From assembly GCF_008973465.1 (NCBI RefSeq), contig NZ_WBXN01000004.1, forward strand, positions 2,954,501 to 3,018,500: a DNA stretch of 64,000 nt. The letters are read 5' to 3'. A program made the position numbers and the translations under genes. Below are positions 1-7,953 of the stretch, in pieces; position 1 is the stretch's first letter, and every line of letters starts with the position of its first letter. The stretch comes from Streptomyces sp. SS1-1. GTDB lineage: Bacteria > Actinomycetota > Actinomycetes > Streptomycetales > Streptomycetaceae. The notes beneath the pieces were generated by a model. That model was given only the letters and a program-made list of their open reading frames with translations, searched no databases and was not told the origin of the DNA.

Positions 1-823
1 CCAGGGAGGGGATGGCGTTGACGCCGTTGGGCTCGACGGCGATCTTGCCGAAGGTGGCGACTCCTCCGGCCTGTTCGGCCTCGCGGCGGGCGGCGAGGAC
101 CGTCTCGGCGTAGGGGAGCATCGGGTCGTGCCGGTCGGTGAGCCGGGTGGTCCCGGCGTGGTTGGCCTCGCCGCGGAAGTCGAACCGCCAGCGGCCGTGC
201 GGCCAGATGGCGCTGGCGATGCCGACCGGGTCGCCGGTCAGGTCCAGGGCGCGGCCCTGTTCGACGTGCAGTTCGACGAAGGCGCCGATGCGGGCGAGCC
301 GTTCGGGGTCGGCGCCGAGGGCGTCGGGGTCGTATCCGGCGGCCTCCATGGCGCGCGGCAGGCTGGTGCCGTCCGCGTCGGTCAGGCGGTGGGCCTCCTC
401 CGTGGTGAGCGCTCCGGCGGTGAGCCGGGAGCCGACGCAGGCGAGCCCGAAGCGGGCGCCCTCCTCGTCGCCGAAGTTGACGACGGCGAGGGGCCGCGCG
501 AGATCCGTGCCGCGGGCGCGGAGTTCGTCGAGCGCGGCGAAGGAGGACACCACGCCGAGGGGGCCGTCGAAGGCCCCGCCGTCGGGCACGGAGTCCAGGT
601 GCGACCCGGTGACGACGGCGTCCCCGGCGGCGGGGTCGCCGAGCCAGGCCCACTGGTTGCCGTTGCGGTCCACCTCGTAGGCGAGCCCGCGGGTCCGCGC
701 CTGCTCCTGGAACCAGTCCCGGCACTCGAGGTCGGCACCGGTCCAGGCGGAGCGGCGGTAGCCGCCGGAGGAGGAGCTGCGGCCGATCGGCAGCAGCTCC
801 TCCCACATGCTGTGGAAGGTCAC
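1..823 (-). CDS. M20-family amidohydrolase (allantoate/N-carbamoyl amino acid type), 5' part only
   Basis: N-terminal 274 residues of a metal-dependent amidohydrolase of the hydantoinase/carbamoylase (M20) family; the rest lies beyond the window edge. Family metal-site motifs are visible: [20 protein letters not shown] and a later HVEQG. The family hydrolyses allantoate, ureido acids or similar C-N bonds. The GTG start overlaps the hutU stop in a GTGA arrangement, so the two are translationally coupled. That placement suggests a role in histidine catabolism, possibly late N-formyl- or formiminoglutamate hydrolysis, rather than purine degradation; this is inference from context. Family assignment is firm, substrate is not. 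Confidence 0.88.
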   Translation of the reverse strand, partial: MTFHSMWEELLPIGRSSSSGGYRRSAWTGADLECRDWFQEQARTRGLAYEVDRNGNQWAWLGDPAAGDAVVTGSHLDSVPDGGAFDGPLGVVSSFAALDELRARGTDLARPLAVVNFGDEEGARFGLACVGSRLTAGALTTEEAHRLTDADGTSLPRAMEAAGYDPDALGADPERLARIGAFVELHVEQGRALDLTGDPVGIASAIWPHGRWRFDFRGEANHAGTTRLTDRHDPMLPYAETVLAARREAEQAGGVATFGKIAVEPNGVNAIPSL

Positions 824-2484
824 GCGTCGTCACCCTCGCGCATCGGCACCCGGACCTGCCGCTCGTCGGCGACCGACTCCGCGATGTCGTAGCCGGCGTC
901 CACGTGCCGGATGACGCCCATGCCGGGGTCGTTGGTGAGCACGCGGCGGATCTTCTCGCCGCCGAGCTTCGTGCCGTCGGCGACCGTGACCTGACCGGCG
1001 TGGATGGAGCGGCCCATGCCGACACCGCCGCCGTGGTGCAGGGAGACCCAGGAGGCGCCGGAGGCCACGTTCACCATGGCGTTCAGCAGCGGCCAGTCGG
1101 CGATCGCGTCGGAGCCGTCGAGCATGGCCTCGGTCTCGCGGTACGGCGAGGCCACGGAGCCGCAGTCGAGGTGGTCGCGCCCGATGGCCAGCGGCGCGGC
1201 CAGCTCGCCGCTCGCGACCATGTCGTTGAAGCGCTCGCCGGCCTTGTCGCGTTCGCCGTAGCCGAGCCAGCAGATCCGGGCGGGCAGGCCCTGGAAGTGG
1301 ACGCGTTCGCCGGCCATCCTGATCCAGCGGGCGAGGGACTCGTTCTCCGGGAACAGGTCGAGGATCGCCTTGTCGGTCCTGGCGATGTCGGCCGGGTCGC
1401 CGGACAGGGCGGCCCAGCGGAAGGGGCCCTTGCCCTCGCAGAACAGGGGGCGGATGTAGGCGGGGACGAAGCCGGGGAAGGCGAACGCCCTGTCGTACCC
1501 GGCGAGCTGGGCCTCGCCGCGGATGGAGTTGCCGTAGTCGAAGACCTCGGCGCCGGCGTCCATGAAGCCGACCATGGCCTCGACGTGCCGGGCCATGGAC
1601 TCGCGGGCGCGGGTGGTGAACCCGGCCGGATCCTTGGCCGCGGAGGAGGCCATGTCGTCGAAGTCGACACCGACCGGCAGATAGGCCAGCGGGTCGTGGG
1701 CGGAGGTCTGGTCGGTGACGATGTCGATCGGGGCGCCCTCGGCGAGCATCCGCGGGAGCAGTTCGGCGGCGTTGCCGAGGAGGCCGATGGACAGCGGGCG
1801 GCGGGCGTCGCGGGCCTCGGTGGCGAGCTGGAGGGCGTGCTCCAGGGAGTCGGCGCGCACGTCGAGGTAGCGGTGCTCGATGCGGCGCTCGATGGCGCGC
1901 GGGTCGCAGTCGATACAGATCGCGACACCGTCGTTCATGGTGACGGCGAGCGGCTGGGCGCCGCCCATGCCGCCGAGGCCGGCGGTGAGGGTGATCGTCC
2001 CGGCGAGGGTGCCGCCGAACTTCTTCGCCGCGACGGCGGCGAACGTCTCGTAGGTGCCCTGGAGGATGCCCTGGGTGCCGATGTAGATCCAGGAGCCGGC
2101 GGTCATCTGGCCGTACATGGTGAGGCCGAGGGCCTCCAGACGGCGGAACTCCTCCCAGTTGGCCCAGTCGCCGACGAGGTTGGAGTTGGCGATCAGGACG
2201 CGCGGCGCCCACTCGTGCGTCTGCATGACGCCGACGGGGCGGCCGGACTGGACCAGCATCGTCTCGTCCTGCTTGAGGGTCCGCAGGGTGCGGACCATGG
2301 CGTCGAAGGAGCGCCAGTCGCGGGCGGCCTTGCCGGTGCCGCCGTAGACGACGAGCTTGTCGGGGTGCTCGGCGACCTCGGGGTCGAGGTTGTTCTGCAG
2401 CATCCGCAGGGCGGCTTCCTGCTGCCATCCCAGGGCACTCAGTTCCGTACCGCGCGGAGCTCGGACGGTGCGGGGTCCTGACAT
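820..2484 (-). CDS. hutU: Urocanate hydratase
   Basis: Full-length 554-residue urocanase, the second enzyme of histidine degradation, converting urocanate to imidazolonepropionate with tightly bound NAD in the cytoplasm. The family signature [13 protein letters not shown] with its active-site Cys is present near the C-terminus, and the N-terminal [12 protein letters not shown] block is typical. Length matches the family. The ATG is preceded by GGGAGG at good spacing. It is the first gene of the operon, reads from the promoter at 2535-2563, and its stop overlaps the GTG of the downstream amidohydrolase. Histidine ammonia-lyase proper is not adjacent; only a divergent lyase paralogue lies nearby (7950-9467). 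Confidence 0.97.
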   Translation of the reverse strand: MSGPRTVRAPRGTELSALGWQQEAALRMLQNNLDPEVAEHPDKLVVYGGTGKAARDWRSFDAMVRTLRTLKQDETMLVQSGRPVGVMQTHEWAPRVLIANSNLVGDWANWEEFRRLEALGLTMYGQMTAGSWIYIGTQGILQGTYETFAAVAAKKFGGTLAGTITLTAGLGGMGGAQPLAVTMNDGVAICIDCDPRAIERRIEHRYLDVRADSLEHALQLATEARDARRPLSIGLLGNAAELLPRMLAEGAPIDIVTDQTSAHDPLAYLPVGVDFDDMASSAAKDPAGFTTRARESMARHVEAMVGFMDAGAEVFDYGNSIRGEAQLAGYDRAFAFPGFVPAYIRPLFCEGKGPFRWAALSGDPADIARTDKAILDLFPENESLARWIRMAGERVHFQGLPARICWLGYGERDKAGERFNDMVASGELAAPLAIGRDHLDCGSVASPYRETEAMLDGSDAIADWPLLNAMVNVASGASWVSLHHGGGVGMGRSIHAGQVTVADGTKLGGEKIRRVLTNDPGMGVIRHVDAGYDIAESVADERQVRVPMREGDDA

Positions 2485-2526
2485 GGTCTGCCTCCCAGCG
2501 GACGAGGACGATGACTGTTGAGGTTG

Positions 2527-2563
2527 CTATTCACATCCTGGCTTCATGAATAGAGCTAGTCAA
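2527..2563 (-). promoter_or_regulatory. hutU promoter with overlapping inverted-repeat operator
   Basis: On the minus strand TTGACT (2563-2558) and CAGGAT (2540-2535) are separated by exactly 17 bases, a good housekeeping-type promoter. A 7-base perfect inverted repeat, CTATTCA/TGAATAG (2527-2533 and 2547-2553, 13-base spacer), has one arm between -35 and -10 and the other just downstream of -10. A repressor bound there would block RNA polymerase. The repeat is seen directly; its role as a hut operator is inference. Confidence 0.6.
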
Positions 2564-2644
2564 TACATTCGTGCGCCAGCAGGGGCGCGCGGTCGGTGTT
2601 TGGCTGGACGCGTGAGTGCGGACGACGAGGAGACGGAGGACACG

Positions 2645-4039
2645 GTGGGCGAGGCAGCGGGGACAGAGGCGCACGACGGACGCCGGGCGGCACGGCGGGA
2701 CGAGGCGGTGCGGGCGGCCGTGGAACAGGGGCTGATCAGCCCCGACTCCCCCGTCGTCGGCCTGCTCGACGTCACGGGCATACGGGAGTCGGCGGCGGCG
2801 CTGCGAGCGGCCTTCGACGCCGTGACGGCACCCGGCACCCCCGTGCTGCACGCCTTCGCCGTCAAGGCGTGCCCGCTGGTGCCGGTCCTGCGGCTGCTGG
2901 GCGAGGAGGGCATCGGCGCCGAGGTGGCCAGCCCCGGCGAGCTGGCGCTGGCCCGCGCGGCCGGGCTGCGCCCGGAGGCCACCGTGCTGGACTCGCCCGC
3001 GAAGACCCCGGCCGAGCTGCGCCAGGCGCTCGCCCTGGGCATCGCCGTGAACGCCGACAATCCGCAGGAGCTGAAGCGGCTGGACGCCCTGATGCGGCCC
3101 CACGGCCCAGGTGGGACCACGCCTCGCTCCCCGCTCGGGCTGCGCGTGAACCCGCAGGTCGGCGGGGGTTCCATCGGGGCGACGTCGACCGCCACGCCCA
3201 CCTCGAAGTTCGGGGTGGCGCTGCGCGATCCGGGGGCGCGCGCCTGGGTCGTCCAGGCGTACCGGGACCGTCCGTGGCTGACCCGGCTGCACACGCACAC
3301 CGGGTCGCAGGGCATCCCGCTCTCCCTGATGGCCCAGGGGGTGGCGGAGGCGTACGCGCTGGCGGAGGAGATCAACGAGGCCGTCGGGCGGCGGCAGATC
3401 GACACCCTCGACCTCGGCGGCGGACTGCCGGTGAACTTCGCCTCGGACGCGACCGCCCCGACCTACGCGCAGTACGCGCGCCTGCTCGCGGAGGCGGTTC
3501 CGGGGCTGTTCGACGGCCGCTACGGCCTGGTCACCGAGTTCGGGCGGTCCCTGGTCGCCAAGCACGGCACGATCGTGGCGCGCGTCGAGTACGCCAAGAG
3601 CGCCGGCGGTCGGCCGGTCGCGATCACGCACGCGGGGGTGCAGGTCGCCACGCGGACGGTGTACATGCCGGGCAGCTGGCCGCTGCGGATCGCCGCGTAC
3701 GACGCGAAGGGGCGCCCCAAGGAGGGACCGGACGTGACGCAGGACGTGGCCGGCCCGGCCTGCTTCTCCGGCGACCTGCTGGCCGAGCGGGCCTCGCTGC
3801 CGCTGCTGGAGCAGGGCGATCACGCGGCGGCGCTCGACACCGGCGCGTACTACTTCGCGCACCACTACGCCTACAACTCGCTGGCGCGGCCCGGCGTGTA
3901 CGGCTTCGCGGCCGGCGCGGACGGGGAGGTCGCCTTCGCGACGGTACGGGAGCCGCAGTCCGTCGAGGAGATCGTGGCCGAGTCCGGAGGGGCGCACGCC
4001 GAGGCGCTCACCACCATCGGCGAGCCCGGGCGCCGTTGA
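2645..4039 (+). CDS. PLP-dependent decarboxylase of the diaminopimelate/ornithine decarboxylase type
   Basis: Fold-type III PLP enzyme. It carries the alanine-racemase-like barrel with its PLP-binding Lys in HAFAVKACP, then TGSQGIPL, the phosphate-binding DLGGGLPVNF, and C-terminal CFSGDLL and DTGAYYFAHHYAYN blocks of the family. It probably decarboxylates a basic or diamino acid, but the substrate cannot be read from the sequence. The GTG at 2645 is chosen because GGAGG lies 5 bases upstream; earlier in-frame starts at 2611 (GTG) and 2546 (ATG) are possible, the last falling inside the hut promoter. It is divergent from hutU, so the two could share control. Confidence 0.82.
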   Translation: MGEAAGTEAHDGRRAARRDEAVRAAVEQGLISPDSPVVGLLDVTGIRESAAALRAAFDAVTAPGTPVLHAFAVKACPLVPVLRLLGEEGIGAEVASPGELALARAAGLRPEATVLDSPAKTPAELRQALALGIAVNADNPQELKRLDALMRPHGPGGTTPRSPLGLRVNPQVGGGSIGATSTATPTSKFGVALRDPGARAWVVQAYRDRPWLTRLHTHTGSQGIPLSLMAQGVAEAYALAEEINEAVGRRQIDTLDLGGGLPVNFASDATAPTYAQYARLLAEAVPGLFDGRYGLVTEFGRSLVAKHGTIVARVEYAKSAGGRPVAITHAGVQVATRTVYMPGSWPLRIAAYDAKGRPKEGPDVTQDVAGPACFSGDLLAERASLPLLEQGDHAAALDTGAYYFAHHYAYNSLARPGVYGFAAGADGEVAFATVREPQSVEEIVAESGGAHAEALTTIGEPGRR

Positions 4040-4219
4040 CACACCCTGGGCGGGACCTGTGAACAGGGGAGGTCAACTCCCCCGCGCGGGTGCCCAGTCG
4101 ACCCACCCTAGCCACTTCGCGCATGTTCCACCGGAAAATGCCCGAACGCTCACTCGCCGCACACACGTTGCGTAGTTTGGCGGTCACTCAGCCGGACCCC
4201 AGGCGGGAGGGGAGCGACG

Positions 4220-4612
4220 GTGCCCGGAATCGACGAGTGCTTGCTGGAGACGATGCGACTGCCAGGTGCCCGGGGGGCGGCGCTCGTGGACTGGACGAGC
4301 GGACTGGCCCTGGGCACGGTGGGCGACCCCCCGGGAGGTGACCACGAGACGGCGGCCGCCGAGGCGGCGGAACTGGCCCGGCTGGCCGCCGAGCAGCAGG
4401 CGTTCGGCCCGGAGGACGGCGGCGACGCCGCGGACCCCCCGGTCGAGGACGTGATCCTCAGCAACCGCGACAGCTACCACGTGCTGCGGTTCGTGCCGAC
4501 GTCGTTCGACAGCAGCGTGTGCCTGTACCTGTGGCTGGCCCGCTCGGACGGCAACCTCGCGCTGGCCCGCATCCGGCTCGGCGAGATGGCCGAACGGCTG
4601 GTGCTGGGATGA
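4220..4612 (+). CDS. Roadblock/LC7-like small protein, first of a four-gene operon
   Basis: 130-residue protein with no signal or membrane segment. It is recognisably paralogous to the last gene of this operon (5995-6369): both share an ALVD(W/Y)TSG(L/M)ALGT block near the N-terminus and a C-terminal LYLW or FMYL strand followed by NLA(L/M)AR. A Roadblock-type fold is inferred from this and from the third gene. This copy has an Ala/Glu-rich insertion at about residues 40-70. GTG start with GGAGGGGAG upstream. The next gene starts in an ATGA overlap. Roadblock proteins commonly modulate small Ras-like GTPases, but none is encoded here. Function unknown. Confidence 0.72.
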   Translation: MPGIDECLLETMRLPGARGAALVDWTSGLALGTVGDPPGGDHETAAAEAAELARLAAEQQAFGPEDGGDAADPPVEDVILSNRDSYHVLRFVPTSFDSSVCLYLWLARSDGNLALARIRLGEMAERLVLG

Positions 4613-5400
4613 CCGTCGTCGCCGGCACCCCGCCGCCCCGGCTGCCGGTCCGGGACCGGCAGGCGGCCCTCCGGGAGGCCCGGGGGGTGGTCTCCCCGAT
4701 GCTGACCCGGCTCGCGGACGAGCGCGCCACCGGCGTCCTGCACCGCGAGCACGGCACGCTCCACCTCGTCGACGGCCGGGTGGTGCACGCGGAGAGCCCG
4801 CTCGCCCCCAGCCTCGGCGCGCTGCTCACGGCCCACGGCGGTCTCGACGCCACCGCGTGGCGGGACGCCGAGGACACCGCCGACGAGGCCCATCTGCTGC
4901 GGCACGGCATCACCCCCGGCGTGCTGGAGCTGGCCCAGGTCAGCGCCCTGTACGACGCGGCGTACTTCGCGCTCGCCCCGAGCAGCACGCCCGGCCGCTT
5001 CCGGTACGGCGGCGCGCACTGGCTCGCCGCCGTGCACCCGGTGCCGGTGGACGACCTGGAGCGCGAGACGCTGCGCCGGCGCGCCCTGCTCCGCGCCATC
5101 TGGCCGGACGCGGCGATCGACGGCGCGCCGCTGGTGCGGGCCGACCCGGTCGCGGCGCCCTCGGTGCCGTCCCGGCAGGCGGCCGTCCTGGCCCGGGTGG
5201 ACGGCGTCCGCAAGGCCGTGGACATCGCGCGGGAGCTGGGCAGGCCCGCCTTCCACACCCTGGTGCATCTGCGGCGGCTGGCCGCGGCGGGCCTCGTCTG
5301 CGCGCGGACACCGCCCCACCAGGACCATCCGTCCGACGGCGCCGGCGATCCCTATGTCGCGCTGCTGAAGAGGGTCAGGGATGCGCTGGAGGCCCTTTGA
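4609..5400 (+). CDS. DUF4388/PatA-like protein with C-terminal winged-helix-like region
   Basis: 263-residue soluble protein. Residues about 20-75 (GVLHREHGTLHLVDGRVVHA) resemble the DUF4388 domain found with Roadblock/Mgl-type regulators; residues about 175-245 look like a small helical, winged-helix-type region ending in LRRLAAAGLV. The start ATG overlaps the previous stop (ATGA), so it is translationally coupled to the Roadblock-like protein upstream. It is likely an adaptor or sensor in the same module; no enzymatic motif is visible. Domain assignment is by eye and moderate; biological role unknown. Confidence 0.65.
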   Translation: MTVVAGTPPPRLPVRDRQAALREARGVVSPMLTRLADERATGVLHREHGTLHLVDGRVVHAESPLAPSLGALLTAHGGLDATAWRDAEDTADEAHLLRHGITPGVLELAQVSALYDAAYFALAPSSTPGRFRYGGAHWLAAVHPVPVDDLERETLRRRALLRAIWPDAAIDGAPLVRADPVAAPSVPSRQAAVLARVDGVRKAVDIARELGRPAFHTLVHLRRLAAAGLVCARTPPHQDHPSDGAGDPYVALLKRVRDALEAL

Positions 5401-5482
5401 CCGCAAACCCTTCGAGGACCGCGACACGGCGGACGGGCTGCCCCGCCCGCCCCAGCGGTCCCGTGCCGAGAGGAGAAAACTG

Positions 5483-5980
5483 ATGGCGGCCGAGGCCGCT
5501 CTACTCGACGAGTTCCGCCGGCTCAGAGCCCGGGTGCCCCAGCTGACCGGGGCCCTGGCGGCCGGCGTCGACGGCCTCGTCCTCGCCCACGACACCCCCG
5601 GCGTCGAGCCGGACGGTCTGGCCGCGCTCACCGCGGCGGCGCTCGGCGTCGCCATGCGCGTGACGGACGCGACCGGCCGGGGCGACTTCCGCGAACTGCT
5701 CATGCGCGGCACCGACGGCTATGTCGCCACCTACGCCGCCGGCCGCACCGCCGTGCTGACGCTGCTCGCCGAGGACGGCGTCAACGTCGGCCGGCTGCAC
5801 CTGGAGGGCCGCCGCGCCGGCGCCCGCATCGGCGAACTCGTCGACGCCGACGCGGCCCTGCCGAAACGGACCCCGGCCAAGAGCTCCGCGAAGGAGCCCG
5901 CCAAACCCATGCCCACCCGTACGAGAAGCACGCGCGCCGCGCGGACCGCCGCGAACGCGCGCACCACTACCGAAAGTTGA
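5483..5980 (+). CDS. Roadblock/LC7 domain protein
   Basis: 165 residues from the chosen start. Residues 1-125 fit a Roadblock/LC7 domain: N-terminal helix, then GALAAGVDGLVLAHDT, a central helix (LAALTAAALGVA) and strands ELLMRGTDGYVATYAAG and AVLTLLAEDGVNVGRLHLE. The tail of about 40 residues is rich in Lys, Thr, Arg and Ala and probably disordered. ATG 5483 is chosen for the strong GAGAGGAG just upstream; an in-frame ATG at 5381, inside the preceding gene, would add 34 basic/proline-rich residues. Third gene of the operon. Probably part of a complex with the other Roadblock-like members. Confidence 0.75.
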   Translation: MAAEAALLDEFRRLRARVPQLTGALAAGVDGLVLAHDTPGVEPDGLAALTAAALGVAMRVTDATGRGDFRELLMRGTDGYVATYAAGRTAVLTLLAEDGVNVGRLHLEGRRAGARIGELVDADAALPKRTPAKSSAKEPAKPMPTRTRSTRAARTAANARTTTES

Positions 5981-5994
5981 GAGGACACCACGTC

Positions 5995-6369
5995 ATGGCC
6001 AACACCGAGACCGCTCTGAAGGAATGCCTCGCGTCGATCGAGGGGGCGACCGGCGTCGCGCTCGTCGACTACACCAGCGGAATGGCCCTCGGCACCCTGG
6101 GCGGCAGCAAGACGTTCGACCTGAACGTCGCCGCCGCGGGCAACACCGACGTCGTCCGCGCCAAGATGCGCACCATGGAGCACCTCGGCCTCAAGGGCGG
6201 CATCGAGGACATCCTGATCACCCTCAGCGACCAGTACCACCTGATCCGGCTGATCACCGGACGCGGTGGCAACGGTCTCTTCATGTACCTGGTGCTCGAC
6301 GCCAAGCGCGCCAACCTGGCCATGGCCCGGCACCAGCTGAAGAAGATCGAGGAGGAGCTGGAGGTCTAG
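5995..6369 (+). CDS. Roadblock/LC7-like small protein, last of the operon
   Basis: 124-residue soluble protein paralogous to the first gene of the operon (4220-4612): GVALVDYTSGMALGT, a middle helix, EDILITLSDQYHLIRLI and NGLFMYLVLDAKRANLAMAR. It lacks the Ala/Glu-rich insertion of its paralogue. GAGAGGA lies upstream of the ATG, 14 bases after the preceding stop. Two paralogues flanking a DUF4388 protein and a canonical Roadblock protein suggest a heteromeric regulatory complex. No GTPase gene is in the operon. Function unknown. Confidence 0.75.
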   Translation: MANTETALKECLASIEGATGVALVDYTSGMALGTLGGSKTFDLNVAAAGNTDVVRAKMRTMEHLGLKGGIEDILITLSDQYHLIRLITGRGGNGLFMYLVLDAKRANLAMARHQLKKIEEELEV

Positions 6370-6388
6370 AGACCGCCCCGGAGGATCT

Positions 6389-6976
6389 CTACACCAGCGC
6401 CGCGGTGCGGCGGCGGGCCCCGCCCGGGGCCGCGTCGCCCGCGGCGATGCCGGTGGTGCGGAAGCCCTTCACGGCCTTGCCGGCCGGGCGGCCGGCCCTG
6501 GCGTCCAGCCAGTCGACCCGCACCCACAGCAGGACGCCCCCGGCCAGCTCACGGCGGCCCACCCAGGCCGCCTTCAGCCACAGCCCCGCCCCGCAGCCCG
6601 CCAGCAGCAGCCCGCCGGCCACCGGCACCGCGAACGCGGAGGCCACGGCGGCGGCGAGAGCGAGCAGCAGCCACCAGCGGTGGCCCCGGCGCCAGGCGCG
6701 TACGCTCACCGCCCGGTCCTGGAGCACGTCCTGCTTGGCGGCCCGCGCGGCCGACCCGATCAGCGCGGCGTACCGTCCGCGGCGGGCGAGAGCGACGACG
6801 GCGAGGGCCACGAGGAAGAGCGCGGCCCCGGCTAGCGCGCCGATCCGGCGCCCCGTCAGGCCCGGCACCAACGCGCCGACACCGGCCGCGCACACCCCGG
6901 TCCACCACAGCGGCGCGGCCCCGGCCCGTACGACGACGGCCACCCGAGCCAGCCCATGTCCTCCACCGCGCACCAC
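6389..6976 (-). CDS. Small integral membrane protein, unknown function
   Basis: 195 residues with four hydrophobic segments (about residues 20-40, 45-65, 100-122 and 123-138) and a soluble C-terminal part containing LLWVRVDWLDARAGRP. No recognised domain. The GTG start (or the GTG one codon later) follows GGGAGG. It is convergent with the Roadblock operon, with only 19 bases between stop codons. No functional assignment is possible from the sequence. Confidence 0.6.
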   Translation of the reverse strand: MVRGGGHGLARVAVVVRAGAAPLWWTGVCAAGVGALVPGLTGRRIGALAGAALFLVALAVVALARRGRYAALIGSAARAAKQDVLQDRAVSVRAWRRGHRWWLLLALAAAVASAFAVPVAGGLLLAGCGAGLWLKAAWVGRRELAGGVLLWVRVDWLDARAGRPAGKAVKGFRTTGIAAGDAAPGGARRRTAALV

Positions 6977-7092
6977 GTTCAGCCTCCCGTCTCGTGGTCG
7001 TCCAGACGTCCGTGGCGGGCAGATTAGCCAGCCAACGTGAGACGAGCCTTAAGAACCCACGAGTTGAGAACCCCTGGCACACGGGGACGGGT

Positions 7093-7953
7093 TCACTCCA
7101 CGAACAGCCCCCGTGCCGCCGCCCGCGCGTCGAACTCCTCCAGCCGCGCCTGGGCGTCCGGCAGGTCGTCGCACATGGCCTCCAGCAGGACCCGGCCCAG
7201 CAGCATCGGCGCGCAGGCGGTGTCGAAGGCGAGGCCGGTGCCGACGGCCGCGGGCAGCAGCAGGTCGGAGGCGCGGGCGACGGGCGCGAACGCCGAGTCC
7301 GCCACGGTGACGACGGTCAGCCCGGCGTCCTTGGCGTAGGCCAGGGTGTCCACGACCTCGCGCGGGTGCCGGGGCAGCGCGAAGCAGAGCAGGGCGCTCG
7401 CCCCGGCCCGGACGGCGGCGTCGATCCGGTCCTGGAGCATGGTGCCGCCCTCGTCGAGCAGCCGGACGTCCGGGTGCACCTTGGCGGCGAAGTACGCGAA
7501 GCCGTACGCCTGGGCGGCGGCGGCGCGCAGCCCGAGGACGGGCAGCGGACGGGAGGCGGCGAGGACGCGTCCGGCGCGCTGCACGGGACGCGGGTCGGCG
7601 AGCGCCTCGGCCAGGTGCCGCAGGTTCTCGATCTCCGCCTCGACGGCCTGCTGGTACTCGTTGTACGAGCCGGTGTCCGGCGCGGGCTCGGCGGGCGCGA
7701 CCTCGCGCAGGTGCCGGCGCAGCGCCGGGTAGCCGTCGAAGCCGAGGGCGACGGCGAAGCGGGTCACGGACGGCTGGCTGACGCCGGCCAGTTCGGCCAG
7801 CTCCACACTGGACAGGAACGGCACGTCGGCGGCCCGGCGCACCATGCTGTGCGCGATGCGCCGCTGGGTCGGTGTCAGCCGGTGCCCCTCGAACAGGGTC
7901 TGGAGCCGCGCGGCGGGGCCGTCCGTCCCGGTCGTGTTCCTGTCGGCGCTCAT
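7093..7953 (-). CDS. RpiR/MurR-family transcriptional regulator
   Basis: 286 residues: N-terminal RpiR-type helix-turn-helix at about residues 15-90 (LSSVELAELAGVSQPSVTRF) and a SIS sugar-isomerase-type ligand domain at about 120-265 (ALLCFALPRHPREVV and TVVTVADS blocks). RpiR proteins usually repress or activate sugar or amino-acid catabolic genes in response to a metabolite bound in the SIS domain. Its ATG overlaps the stop of the lyase-like gene (ATGA), so both are made together, and the inverted repeat at 9511-9528 upstream of the pair is a plausible autoregulatory site. Ligand unknown, possibly an amino acid or its degradation product. Confidence 0.88.
   Translation of the reverse strand: MSADRNTTGTDGPAARLQTLFEGHRLTPTQRRIAHSMVRRAADVPFLSSVELAELAGVSQPSVTRFAVALGFDGYPALRRHLREVAPAEPAPDTGSYNEYQQAVEAEIENLRHLAEALADPRPVQRAGRVLAASRPLPVLGLRAAAAQAYGFAYFAAKVHPDVRLLDEGGTMLQDRIDAAVRAGASALLCFALPRHPREVVDTLAYAKDAGLTVVTVADSAFAPVARASDLLLPAAVGTGLAFDTACAPMLLGRVLLEAMCDDLPDAQARLEEFDARAAARGLFVE

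Noticed and set aside
904..2481. 525-codon open frame on the plus strand opposite hutU
   Set aside because: Antisense of a highly conserved gene; composition typical of frame shadows, no ribosome binding site or domain.
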